Shown here one piece after another: positions 43,211-53,190 of a DNA stretch of 64,000 nucleotides. The translations under genes were made by a program, and so were the position numbers. Under the pieces are notes generated by a model. It ran no database searches, was not told where the DNA came from, and worked only from the letters and a program-made list of their open reading frames with translations. Position 1 is the first letter of the stretch; each line of letters starts with the position of its first letter. The DNA lies in contig NC_135252.1 in the NCBI RefSeq assembly GCF_964204865.1, positions 20,605,383-20,669,382 on the forward strand, given 5' to 3'. The DNA comes from Styela clava. Lineage: Eukaryota > Chordata > Ascidiacea > Stolidobranchia > Styelidae.

Positions 43211-46200
43211 ATGTCAAGCTCCAATAGCAAACGTAGAAAAGTGACTGTTGACATCAAGCAAACAAAACTCGAAAGAGGTAGCGTGTTTGAACGACTTGGC
43301 AACCAAGAAAAACATAAAAAATGGAAAGATTCCTCTGAAGGAAAAGTGAAAACAAAGAAGACCGCATCTAAAGAACAAAGTCCATCACCGGAACGCAAGA
43401 AAAAATCAAAATCCAGCTCAAAGTCAGAAGATGTGCCAACGAAAAAGTCTTCCAAAGAGTATACATCTGGGAGCAGTAAAAGTAAACATGCACACAATGA
43501 AGTTAAAGAGCCGAGAAAGTCCCATAAACATGTTGATAACGCTGAAGCAAATCGCTCTGGAGCAGAAAGAACCCATTCCAAACATAAATCAGATCGCGGA
43601 GATGGCAAAGTGCATAAAATTGTAGAAAATTTAATCATTGAAAAGCGAGTCTCCCCTTCAACTTCACAAGATAGGTCGAGAAGTGGATCGTTTGATTCGG
43701 TTTCACCGAGGAAGAAATCAAAAAAACGATCAGCAAAACATTCATCTCAAGAAGAAAGTACGGAGCGATACGACCGACAGCAAAGCTTTTCTCCTGAACC
43801 CGTTTCAAGCTCGCATCGACAAAAAGAGAGAGGAAGAAGTAGAGAGAAAAAGAAAGCTTCAAAGGAGGTATCTCGTAAAAATAAAACTGAAGATTTAAGT
43901 GAGGAATACTTCGAACCGAAACCAAGCTCAAAATCTGTATCAAAAGTGAAAAAATTGTCAAAACAAGATAAATATGAGAAGGAATACAGTAAATACGACG
44001 AGGATATTATACCAGAAAAGAAACATAAAACTAAGCATTCTAAGGAAATTGTCGTTGAAAAGGAAAGAAGTCGAAAACAAACTCCTGTGTTGTATGAAGA
44101 ATCGTCTGATGATCATTACAGAAAAAAAGATGTCAAATCAGACGATCGCGGAAAAGCAAAAAGACGTAAACACGAGCCTGAATCACCTTCAAAAAGTCCT
44201 GTGAGACACAAGAAAGCAAAACGACAACCTAGCTTTGAACGTGAAATTAAAGAAACTGTTAAAGAGCGAAGTTCCAAGGCTTCTGCATCACCAACGAAAA
44301 TCCTGAGTAGCAAAAAGCGTCATAGAGAGGAAGAAGTGGTCTCAAAAAAACGAGTGCAAAAAGAAGACTCACTGCAAGGGACTTACTCTGATTATTCATC
44401 AGCAAGCAAACATTCTCAGCCAGAGTATTCGGAAATTTCTCAAACCAGTGGCGGTAATGAAGAGCTATATAGTAGCGATTCTTATGCTGAAAAAGAAACT
44501 AAAAAACGCTCAAAAATAAAGAAAAAAGTCAGAAAAGAGCTGGGAAAATCACCAAGTAAAGTGAGATATGAGGTCATAGATGACGATGGCTTTAGTGACG
44601 ACGTAAAAAAGGTAAAAAAGCGCAAACGAAAGCGAGAAGAACCAGATTCTTCGTTATCGGAATCTCCTGTCAAAGAAGAACGTCGTTATCATGGTAAAGA
44701 GAGACGAAGAGAAGAAAAAATTGTTATCACAAAAAAAGTTGAACAACCTGGATCACCACGAGAAGATAGTCGTCGCTCGGATAAACATTTGCTCGATCGC
44801 TCGGAAAAACATTTGCTCGGTCGCTCGGAAAAACATTCTCAAGATAGTAGAGATTTATATGAACACAGAAACACTCAACATGAAAGAAATGATTCCTCCT
44901 CCCGCGTAACCGCTAGCCGTAGTGGAAAAACAAACTTGAGGAGCCCAGTTGAGAAATACTATGACCCAAGAAAAGACGAGCGTGAGCGGAGAAAGGACCC
45001 GTATACCGATATAAAGCGTTCTTCAAGAGACGACATATTTTCACCAGACCGTAGAGAAACAAATTATGTAAAACAAAAATTAGATGCAAGACATTTATCA
45101 GCTGAACGTAGCTCTGAGATCAAAGTTTCTGAATGGCAAAGAAAGAGTTCAAAACATATCTCAAATGAAAGGAAAGGTTCTATACCGAAACTTATGCAGA
45201 ATACACGCTTGCCAGAACCACGATTTGCGCATCAACGAAAACTTCTTGAACCCGAGTACATATTCCAACAACATCCACCAGAGCTGATGCGAACTGGTCG
45301 CAGTTTTGAGCGGCAAGGACGTGGTAACGAAAGGATGCCTGTGCGCCCTCCTCCACTGTTGCCTCCGCCTTCATATTCCAGAAGTCATGTCACGCCCCCT
45401 CATGCCGCAAGAGGGCGTGGCATGATTGAAAATGACAGACGCATGGATAGAGGACAAAATGATCGCAGAGACCCAAATCAGCGAATGGATAGTGGCGATC
45501 GAAAATATACTAATATTCGAGATAATAGCAGTGGGGATCGTCTTGGGCGATCGAGCAGTCACGATTCTAGATCGTCTTCGCGACATATTTCGCAAGACAA
45601 TAAAAGTAAGTCTCGACAACAAAGCGATCGCGGTGATCTCCAGTCCCCTCGAAGTGACAGAAACTCATCGCTAGAAAGACGCAAAAAGACTTCTTCTGAT
45701 AGAAGTGTTGCAAGTTCAAATAAGGGTGATAAGAATGCGCAATATGATAGACGGAGTCAACGAAGTATTGAAAGAACTGTCTCTGATGGCAAAAGTGAGG
45801 GGCGGCCATTAAATCGCTTTGACAATGATCGATCACGCTCAGTGAAGCGTAAACCGACTGATGAACCACGACAATCAAACTTGGAGTCTAATACGACAAC
45901 ACAGGAACGTAAGAAACAAAAATCAATTTCAAAACATCCTTCTCCTGACCCAAAACGAAAATCCTCAAAAGACACTCGCTCCACTTCGTCGAAAAGATCG
46001 TCAGAAAATAGAAAGGAGAACTCTCAAACTTCTAGAAAGAGCAAAGATAAAAAGAAAACAAGTCGTACAAACGATACGGAAATAAACAAACTTATTAAAA
46101 AGGAAGAAATAATTCCAGAAGTTGATTGGAACGAGTTACCAACGACTGAAAAAGACGGAGAAGAAAGCTCATCTGGAACCAGCTCAATTTTAAGTAAATT

Positions 46201-46510
46201 CACACCAGGCAATTTACTCAAAAAAACTGGAATTATTTTAGAAATGCTGCCGCCACATTTGGCTGAAAAAGTAAATAAAATGAGAACAGAAAACGATGAA
46301 ATTGAACAAAAAGAATCTCAATCGGTTGTTGGTGGGATGTTACGCAATGGACTGAATTCGTATTCTGACGAGAAACTCAGAAAACGCTTGCTCGGCTATA
46401 ATAATGATTATCGTCATGCATTGCGTCCACCATTTATTATCAATGCGAAAACTTATTCTGCGTCTCTGAAAGAATATATGCGCAAAAGTAGGATGGTTGA
46501 AGCAATGTAA
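43211..46510 (+). CDS. ZC3H13: ZC3H13/Flacc orthologue, m6A writer complex subunit
   Basis: A single uninterrupted frame of 1,099 aa from ATG 43211; the upstream GTG at 43193 is not a likely start. The N-terminus has KRRKVTVD (residues 7-14) and SVFERLG (24-30), as in vertebrate ZC3H13. The C-terminus has VDWNELP (from 971) and SKFTPGNLLKKTGI, matching the conserved ZC3H13 tail, and ends in a helical, basic region. Between lies about 900 residues of low-complexity Ser/Arg/Lys/Glu sequence, with a proline-rich patch around RPPPLLPPPSYS. No CCCH zinc finger is visible. ZC3H13 bridges WTAP and RBM15 and helps retain the m6A methyltransferase in the nucleus (family knowledge). AATAAA is 7 bases after the stop. 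The assignment rests on the two ends because the middle aligns with any SR-like protein. Confidence 0.82.
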   Translation: MSSSNSKRRKVTVDIKQTKLERGSVFERLGNQEKHKKWKDSSEGKVKTKKTASKEQSPSPERKKKSKSSSKSEDVPTKKSSKEYTSGSSKSKHAHNEVKEPRKSHKHVDNAEANRSGAERTHSKHKSDRGDGKVHKIVENLIIEKRVSPSTSQDRSRSGSFDSVSPRKKSKKRSAKHSSQEESTERYDRQQSFSPEPVSSSHRQKERGRSREKKKASKEVSRKNKTEDLSEEYFEPKPSSKSVSKVKKLSKQDKYEKEYSKYDEDIIPEKKHKTKHSKEIVVEKERSRKQTPVLYEESSDDHYRKKDVKSDDRGKAKRRKHEPESPSKSPVRHKKAKRQPSFEREIKETVKERSSKASASPTKILSSKKRHREEEVVSKKRVQKEDSLQGTYSDYSSASKHSQPEYSEISQTSGGNEELYSSDSYAEKETKKRSKIKKKVRKELGKSPSKVRYEVIDDDGFSDDVKKVKKRKRKREEPDSSLSESPVKEERRYHGKERRREEKIVITKKVEQPGSPREDSRRSDKHLLDRSEKHLLGRSEKHSQDSRDLYEHRNTQHERNDSSSRVTASRSGKTNLRSPVEKYYDPRKDERERRKDPYTDIKRSSRDDIFSPDRRETNYVKQKLDARHLSAERSSEIKVSEWQRKSSKHISNERKGSIPKLMQNTRLPEPRFAHQRKLLEPEYIFQQHPPELMRTGRSFERQGRGNERMPVRPPPLLPPPSYSRSHVTPPHAARGRGMIENDRRMDRGQNDRRDPNQRMDSGDRKYTNIRDNSSGDRLGRSSSHDSRSSSRHISQDNKSKSRQQSDRGDLQSPRSDRNSSLERRKKTSSDRSVASSNKGDKNAQYDRRSQRSIERTVSDGKSEGRPLNRFDNDRSRSVKRKPTDEPRQSNLESNTTTQERKKQKSISKHPSPDPKRKSSKDTRSTSSKRSSENRKENSQTSRKSKDKKKTSRTNDTEINKLIKKEEIIPEVDWNELPTTEKDGEESSSGTSSILSKFTPGNLLKKTGIILEMLPPHLAEKVNKMRTENDEIEQKESQSVVGGMLRNGLNSYSDEKLRKRLLGYNNDYRHALRPPFIINAKTYSASLKEYMRKSRMVEAM

Positions 46511-46517
46511 TTTGTTC

Positions 46518-46523
46518 AATAAA
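46518..46523 (+). terminator. Polyadenylation signal of ZC3H13
   Basis: AATAAA directly follows the stop codon by 7 bases. A stretch resembling the sequence just after it ('attgtttcttagagtcagc') recurs at about 47361-47410 upstream of the next gene. Confidence 0.7.
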
Positions 46524-47463
46524 ATTGTTTCTTAGAGTCAGCTTTTTTATAAATTTTAGTGTGAATCAAATTTGGGATGAATTTATTATTTTAGTCTCAA
46601 ATCAAAATTGAATTGTGAAACCAAATTTTGGGAATTTTTAAAAATTTTGTGAGAGATGTGACTGTGACTAATCTAAATTTTTTGAACGCCTTATTTTGTC
46701 TCTTTTTTTTTTTTTGAAACAGATGGATTTTTGCAAAACATGGTCAACATTTTTGGAAGTAACCTTTTCTCAGTTGGATAATTCCCACACTTATACTTTC
46801 GTGAAGAAACTTTATCTTACTGTTAATGCTATGATTGTGTGTGTTATTTTACAATGATCCAAATACCCTTCTCTCAACTCAATTATAAAACATATTTACT
46901 CTAGACAAGGCTCTGCCTCTGTATAAGCAGCCACTAAATAATGAACTGCTATTTTGTAATCCCGGAATATTTTTGAATGGGCACGGAGTTTGAACACAGG
47001 GTATTTATTAACCTGCAATGCCAATTCAGTTGATAGAAAAAACTTTGCTACTTTGCCTGCTATAATAATCCAAATAGGTATTGTTAGAATTGTCTCCTGA
47101 CAAATCTAGAAATGCGAAGTCTTCCATTTTTAGTAGGTAACTGATTGAGTTTGTATTAAGATATTTATTATTCTTGAGTTTGGATCTTTTTTTTCACCCT
47201 GGAATTGGAATCAAAATCCTGACAAGCTGGAGCATAATTTCTGGCCCTGAAACATGAACTTAACTGCTACGTAGTCCGGAAATTACTGCTATTTCCGTTT
47301 CAACCGTCAATTTTCATTGTATGGTAATTGTTGTTAATTTGTTTCAATATTAATGAAATAAATTTGTTATTTTTAGATTCAGCCTTTTTCCTATAAAAAT
47401 TAGTGTTTAATTAATTACAAAACATAATGTAGCTCAGAAAATAAAAATCATTACTAAACAATT
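46524..47463. other. Short intergenic spacer, no gene
   Basis: This 0.9-kb AT-rich stretch separates two same-strand genes. 'aataaatttgttatttttag' at about 47358 is an acceptor-like sequence roughly 85 bases before the next ATG. No repeat family was recognised. Confidence 0.5.
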
Positions 47464-50400
47464 ATGTCTGAAAGCATGGAAAATACAGTAGCCAATCATA
47501 CATCTGAAGTAAATGGACTTACTCATGCTCCATTATCAAATGACGCTCCAGCATTAGGGAATGGGACAGCGGAGATAGAAGATGACGTGAAAAATGTTGG
47601 AAAAGCCGATTGTGATGCTTTGTACAAAGAATGTTTAAAAGTTCAGATTCAAAATGCAAAATATGCTGAACAATTGAAGCGGATTCGTAAAGTCATAAGA
47701 AGGATACAAAAAGAAAGAAGGTTTGTGGATAAGAAATTTTTTTATATCACGGAGGAAACCAAAAAGTTTAGACTTTCAAGTTTTTTCTATACGAAGAAAG
47801 ATTTTTATTTTGTGGAATTCTTACCTACTGTGCTGTTTCCTGACAATGCTAACATGAATTCTTTCATGACTCCTCAAGGATAAAATTAACTCATCAAGTT
47901 TGCCAAGCATTGACCATATCTCAGATTACGAGGACGGGATTTTGATATTTACCCCATGTAAAAGAAAGCTAATATGACGTCATAGCACGATGCGCCTGTT
48001 GTTGGAAATATAACTGAAAGCCCCAAATTTTATCTATCTATTTATAAGCATTGGTTGTTAACTGGAACAGATGTACATGAACTTATATCAGGATCTAACT
48101 TATTTTCCGTTTTTAGGTTTTTGGTGAAGAAATTGGAAGGATTTGGGGATAATTATCAGTTAGCGAAGTTGAAATACATTGAAGAAGAAGAATTAAAAAT
48201 ACAAGAAGCTTTGCAACAAGAAGATGAAGATTGTGAAATTAGGGAACCTAAGAAAACATCAAAAAAGAAAATTAAAGGTTGTTAATTTTTAATGTTTGTT
48301 TTCCTACTTTGAGTTTGAACAATGCTTTCATCCAGCAATTTTTGAGTGAAGCAGATAGAATGATACCTCTGTAGCCAAATATAATTCGTTCAGGATTGGT
48401 GTTGGACTACCGATTTGTTTAACTAACGAAACCTTTTTCCCATAAGAAACAGTGGTAAGTGTCCTTGAGCATTCCAGAATATCCAAATATCAACAAAATG
48501 TGTGCCTAATAGGTAATAATTATTTAAATGTGTGGTGGAGCAAAGAAGGAAAGTGAATTATCATTGCCTGTAGTCAGGGTTGTCCAAAACGAATCGAATA
48601 TTCGAATATATTCGAATATCATAATATTCGAATACCTTTTCGGCTGATTTTCGAATAATTCCGAATAGTAGTCACTTTTCGCCGTAAACGTGGTGTTTCG
48701 TTTTACGGGACTCTTCAAACGACTTTTTACGCTGTCTCACGTATTGTAATGACGATGAAATAGAATCGGCACTTTGATTGTTTATATTCTGTGCGATCGT
48801 ACGTCTCATAGTGTTGCAACACATTTGCACGTTTGCGTGGGTGGACATTGCCGACATTCGTCTACGAGGCTTTTAATTTACAAATTCATTTCCATCACGT
48901 CGAAAAATTGACAATTACCGCTTTTCTAGGCCCAATTTCATTTCTATGTGGCCTGCTTATTAGTCTTCTCAAGCCTGATTTGTGTAATCTTATATTTGGG
49001 TCTTAGGGTCTGCCAATCATGATATTCAATCGCAGGCCGGTATCGTTACTTTAAAGAGAAACATGGCCGCCGAGATAAAGTGATTTGTGACCCTTTCGTT
49101 TTGCCGATTCAGCAGAACACGACAGGGACGGGAAAACACAGCTGTGAAATAACCCGTGGACGTACAGTGTAGTATTTATCACATTCCAAAATTATTTTAA
49201 CATTCGGGTTAATAGGTTGTCCAAAATGATTGCCGCTTTACAACTTAAATTTACCGCTCAATTGTTAATATTAGTTAATTCTGTGAGTATGATTCTACCA
49301 AACTAACATGATCTGGTTCTAAACATATAAAATTATTAGCGCATATCACAGGGACACAATTTTTCTACCAGTCTTATTGGAGGCCTATATGAAAAAAAAA
49401 CTTTTTTGAGTGCTAAAAATAGACATCGTCCTATTTGCCATGTGGACTTATTAGCCGGGAAATACGGTATTTATAGCCATCATTGTTACGATATCCAATA
49501 AATTGGCACAAGTTGGAAAAACAAGTTGATTTATTAGAAAATAATTTCTGGCAAATAATTTTGATAACGATAGTTAAAAGTATCGATCCTTTACCAGGAT
49601 GATTTTTTGTTGCGCAGCACAAAATCATCCTAGTAAAAAGTCCATACTTTTAAATACAAACCAAAGGCAACCATTATCTAAATTAGTTCCCAAAAAGCGG
49701 GATAAAGTATAAATTCTTTCTCCGACTTGTGACAATTTTTTCGTGAGTACGAAAATAAGAATCAAAAACTAATTATATTCGGCACAATATCACGGCAATA
49801 TGTGGAAAGAAATTGTGTGGCAAACTGGCGATTAATATTAATTTTTGATTCATATTTTTGTATTTACAAAATACAACGGCGATCTGTGGACTTAGAATGT
49901 GTGGTAAACTACCCGATTATAAATAGTTTTTGCTTCCTATTTTCATATTTATAAAATAATAAAAGTATTATTACTCAAACATGCAACGGCGATCTGCGGA
50001 CTTAAAATGTGTGGTAAAGTTTCCGAATATAAAAAATTTCTGATTCGTATAAAAAATTGTCACAAGTCGGAAAAATAACTCATACTTTATCCCGCTTTTG
50101 GCAAATAATTTGGATAATGGTTGATATTTAAAAGTATGGGCGTTTTACTAGGATGATTTTGTGTTGCGCGATTATTCAAATCCATCACCGATACCACTAT
50201 ACTGCAAAATATATACTGCAATAATCTGCAAATATGAAATGCCTGGAAATATAACTAGGTTGTAACTTGTAGATAGCAGTTATTACATTGCTTATTGTAT
50301 GGAAATTCCTACATACATTTAGATAAGCTTCAATTAGTGAATTTTATTTTCGAAGTATTCGAAATTTCATATTCGAAAAAAATAATTTCGAATGTATTCG

Positions 50401-53190
50401 AAATAGTGAACTATTCGGTATTGGCCATCCCTGCCTGTAGTGTGTGTACCAGGGCAGGGTAAAGCCATAGTTTTATTCCGAGTTTCTTTATTTTAGTTCT
50501 ATTACGAGTTCGGGACTGTCTTTGCTAGCCAAGTGGTATACCCCCGACGCATAGGTTTCAGTCCCTTTACACAACTTGATGTAAAATAGGCGAACAAAAT
50601 TAGTTACCTCCATATTGGTACACACACTTCTGGAGTAACTTAAAACAACTAAATACTCCATTACGATCATGATAATAGCTGTGAGCTTTTCATATAACTG
50701 CAGTTATTGTACTGTTTTCCATTTGTTGTAGTTTTTGCATCATTGAGTTTTAAGTTTTTGTTTTTAGTGAAGAGACTTCAAAATGCACCAAAGAAACCTT
50801 CAAATGCGTTTCTTATGTTTTGTCAAAAGAACAGATCAATTGTGCAGGTAGTATTTTTCCACTAATGTCAGGTTACATATCAGTTTGTTGAAAAAATTGT
50901 ATTGCGTTAAGGAATTTCAATATTTTGAATTCAATTCATTCAATAAAGAACTTCGAGTTTAAAAATATAATGTGACTAGATGTCTCACTGTCATAGAGCA
51001 TTCACTGAATTTTTATATATAGGGTCACACGAATATTTTTTGAATAAATATTTTGAATTTCAATCATATCAGTTTTATAAAGTCTGTTCAGAGAAAGGTC
51101 CTAAGCTCTCAAAGAAAATGGGAAGAGTAGACCTATTTCCATAAAATTACTATTAGTGTGCCAAGTCCATGTGTCTGAAACAATACCCATTCCCCGCCTG
51201 GTTCGAATGAGAGATCGTTGTTTCAATATGATTAAGCCATCTTGTCAGCTTTCCTCTCATCTGAGATCATTATACAAAAAGGGGTACTCAAGTAGTATGT
51301 GTACCAAGTTAGGGTTAGGGCATATTTTATTTCAATTTTCCTTATTTTAGTTCTATTACGAGTTCGGGGGACTGTTTGTGTTAGCCAAGTGAATATACCC
51401 ACTGCCCATAGGCTTCTGTCCTTAGGCAACTTGATGTAAAGTAGGCGAACAAAATTATTTAATTCCATATTGGTGTACATACTTCTGTAGCACCCGAAAA
51501 AGTACTAATCTCACTCTCAATTGTTTTTGTTCAGGCTCAATATACGAAACAAAACATGGGTGAAATAACACGGCAAGAAATGACTCGGAGATTGGCAGAA
51601 ATATGGAAAGAGACAAGTAAAGAGAATAAGAAAACTTACTATGGTGAGAAATGTACCCGATTGGTTTCTTATAAAGAACAGCTATTTTTATTTTCTGAAA
51701 CATAGATATAGTTTCAATAGCTGCATTTCAGGGGTTGCCTGTCCCACTGCTCAGATGTGAGTCTCATAACTCGTTTTTGCTTAAAAAAATGGAATTTCTT
51801 TCCATCTTGGAGTTCAATGACAGTGTTGCCATATTTGTTTCAAGTCTTATGTAAAAATAGTCTACTGACATGCGGAATTCCTTTCTATCTTGGAGTTCAA
51901 TGACAGTGTTGCCATATTTGTTATAAGTTCCATGTAAAAATAGTCTACTGACATGCGGGTAATTCCTTTCCATCTTGGAGTTCAATGACAGTGTTGCCAT
52001 ATTTGTTGCAAGTCTCTGTAAAAATAGTCTACTGACATGCGGAATTCCCTTCCATCTTGGAGTTCAATGACAGTGTTGCCATATTTGTTGCAAGTCTCAT
52101 GTAAAAATAATCTACTGACATGCGGAATTCCTTTCCGTCTTGGAGTTCAATGACAGTGTTGCCATATTTGTTGCAAGTCTCTGTAAAAATAGTCTACTGA
52201 CATGCGGAATTCCCTTCCATCTTGGAGTTCAATGACAGTGTTGCCATATTTGTTGCAAGTCTCATGTAAAAATAATCTACTGACATGCGGAATTCCTTTC
52301 CGTCTTGGAGTTCAATGACAGTGTTGCCATATTTGTTGCAAGTCTCATGTAAAAATAATCTACTGACATGCGGGTAAACGTAAACAAAAGATCTTTGCAC
52401 ATTAGTGGAAGCTTACTGTTCTGTCTTTTTGTTCAAGCTCATCAGTACTTTTTGCTGAAGACATTTCTTGCTGCAACAAACTTGTATATAATAAATAAAC
52501 AACAAATTATTGTGGCATAAACATGTAGCTCTAAAATCTTGATTGATAAAATATATCTCGTTATTGATCTTAATTTAATAAGAAATGTATGACAAAGAAT
52601 TCATGTGACATGCTTTGTAGCTCCCACGTCTTAATAAATAAAGGCTACTTCGTAGTGTTCGTACCAGGTTAGGGTTAGGCCAAAATTTTCTTTATTTCAG
52701 TTATATTGTGTTATATTATATTGTGAGTTCAGGGAGTGAGTATGCGCACCAAGATGGCGCACAACCTGAACTCAGGTTGTGTACCAGGTTAGGGTTCAGG
52801 TTGTGCGACATCTTGGTGCGCATACTTCAGGAGTACGGCTAAGTGAATATACATACCCCTTGCCCATAGGTTTCAGTCCCTTTACACAACTTGATGTAAT
52901 GTAGACGAACAAAATTAGTTACCTCCATATGGGTACACATACATCTGGAGCGCCAAATAAAGTGAACAATGTATCTTCGACTGACACATCATTTTGTTTT
53001 ACTCATTATAATGTAATCATATCTTTTCATTTGTTTAGAAATGTATGAAATAGACAAAGCACGATATGCACAAGAAATGAAAGATTTTCAAAATCGAAAA
53101 CCAAGTAGTTCTCAACAAACAGAAGAAAAAGAGATTAAATCAGAAATTCCTGAAGGGAATTTAGTTATAAATGATACTGAGATGCAGTGA
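47464..53190 (+). CDS. HMG-box protein with INO80-subunit-like N-terminal coil
   Basis: Five exons (47464-47720, 48117-48277, 50768-50847, 51535-51643, 53039-53190) give 252 aa with consistent phases (2,1,0,1). Residues about 52-100 form a charged coil, ALYKECLKVQIQ through IQKERRFLVKKLEGFGDNY, which resembles the coil of the INO80 subunit TFPT. Residues about 147-213 are one HMG box (APKKPSNAFLMFCQKNRS, AEIWKETSKENKKTYY). A short acidic tail follows. Yeast Nhp10 has the same order, coil then HMG box, in the INO80 remodeller, so a chromatin role in INO80 is inferred. The donor of exon 2 (gttgtt) is weak, the least certain junction. Introns 2-4 are loaded with repeats. A generic HMGB-like protein is the alternative. 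Confidence 0.8.
48575..50433. mobile_element. hAT-type element with TTCGAA-rich ends, 1,859 bp
   Basis: Ends CAGGGTTGTCCAA and TTGGCCATCCCTG are imperfect inverted repeats; perfect 8-bp duplication cctgtagt (48567-48574, 50434-50441). Strings of 'attcgaata' inside both ends link it to 35389-36533. No transposase frame. It lies in intron 2 of the HMG-box gene and contains a second inverted-repeat structure. Confidence 0.88.
49613..50178. repeat. Nested inverted repeat with about 125-bp arms
   Basis: Bases 49613-49740 ('cacaaaatcatcctagtaaa' through 'ccgacttgtgacaatttttt') are the inverse of 50050-50178, separated by about 310 bp. The left end is itself palindromic around 'ttgttgcgcagcac'. It may be a transposon nested in the 1,859-bp element; no target duplication was found. 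Confidence 0.65.
50441..50640. mobile_element. About 200-bp MITE, copy 1
   Basis: Ends 'gtgtgtaccaggg' and 'ggtacacacacttctggag' are inverted; the interior has 'ttctattacgagttcggg' and 'ctttacacaacttgatgtaa'. Other copies: 51285-51496, 52643-52953, 55470-55676, and a fragment at 26274-26420. Confidence 0.75.
51180..51260 (+). mobile_element. SINE fragment, degraded
   Basis: It shows 'tatgattaagccatcttgtc' and 'agctttcctctc' from the SINE 3' body, in intron 3 of the HMG-box gene, immediately before another MITE. Confidence 0.5.
51285..51496. mobile_element. About 200-bp MITE, copy 2
   Basis: It has the same ends and interior motifs as the copy at 50441-50640 ('gtatgtgtaccaagttaggg' to 'ggtgtacatacttctgtag'), in intron 3 of the HMG-box gene, 38 bases before exon 4. 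Confidence 0.75.
51791..52371. repeat. Minisatellite, 7 units of about 83 bp
   Basis: Units start at 51791, 51874, 51957, 52041, 52124, 52206 and 52289, each containing 'tcttggagttcaatgacagt' and 'tctactgacatgc'. Some units lack a 'cat' triplet (Ctctgt versus Ctcatgt). Small minus-strand frames here come from the repeat. It is in intron 4 of the HMG-box gene. Confidence 0.95.
52643..52953. mobile_element. About 200-bp MITE, copy 3, split by a palindromic MITE
   Basis: The left part (to about 52735, 'gttcgtaccaggttaggg') and the right part (from about 52837, 'ctttacacaacttgatgtaa') form one copy of the family at 50441, interrupted by the palindrome at 52736-52836. Confidence 0.75.
52736..52836. 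mobile_element. Palindromic MITE, copy 4, nested
   Basis: It is nearly identical to the copy at 5188-5290, including the spacer 'gtgtaccaggttagggttca', and is inserted in another MITE inside intron 4 of the HMG-box gene. Confidence 0.85.

Noticed and set aside
47721-47883. Read-through C-terminus of the first HMG-box exon
   Set aside because: The frame continues past the donor at 47721 but the continuation (KKFFYITEETKK) leaves the HMG box unlinked; splicing to 48117 restores RFLVKKL and correct phase.
51764-52400. Repetitive minus-strand proteins (EFRMSVDYFY repeats)
   Set aside because: They are translations of the 83-bp minisatellite inside an intron of the HMG-box gene.
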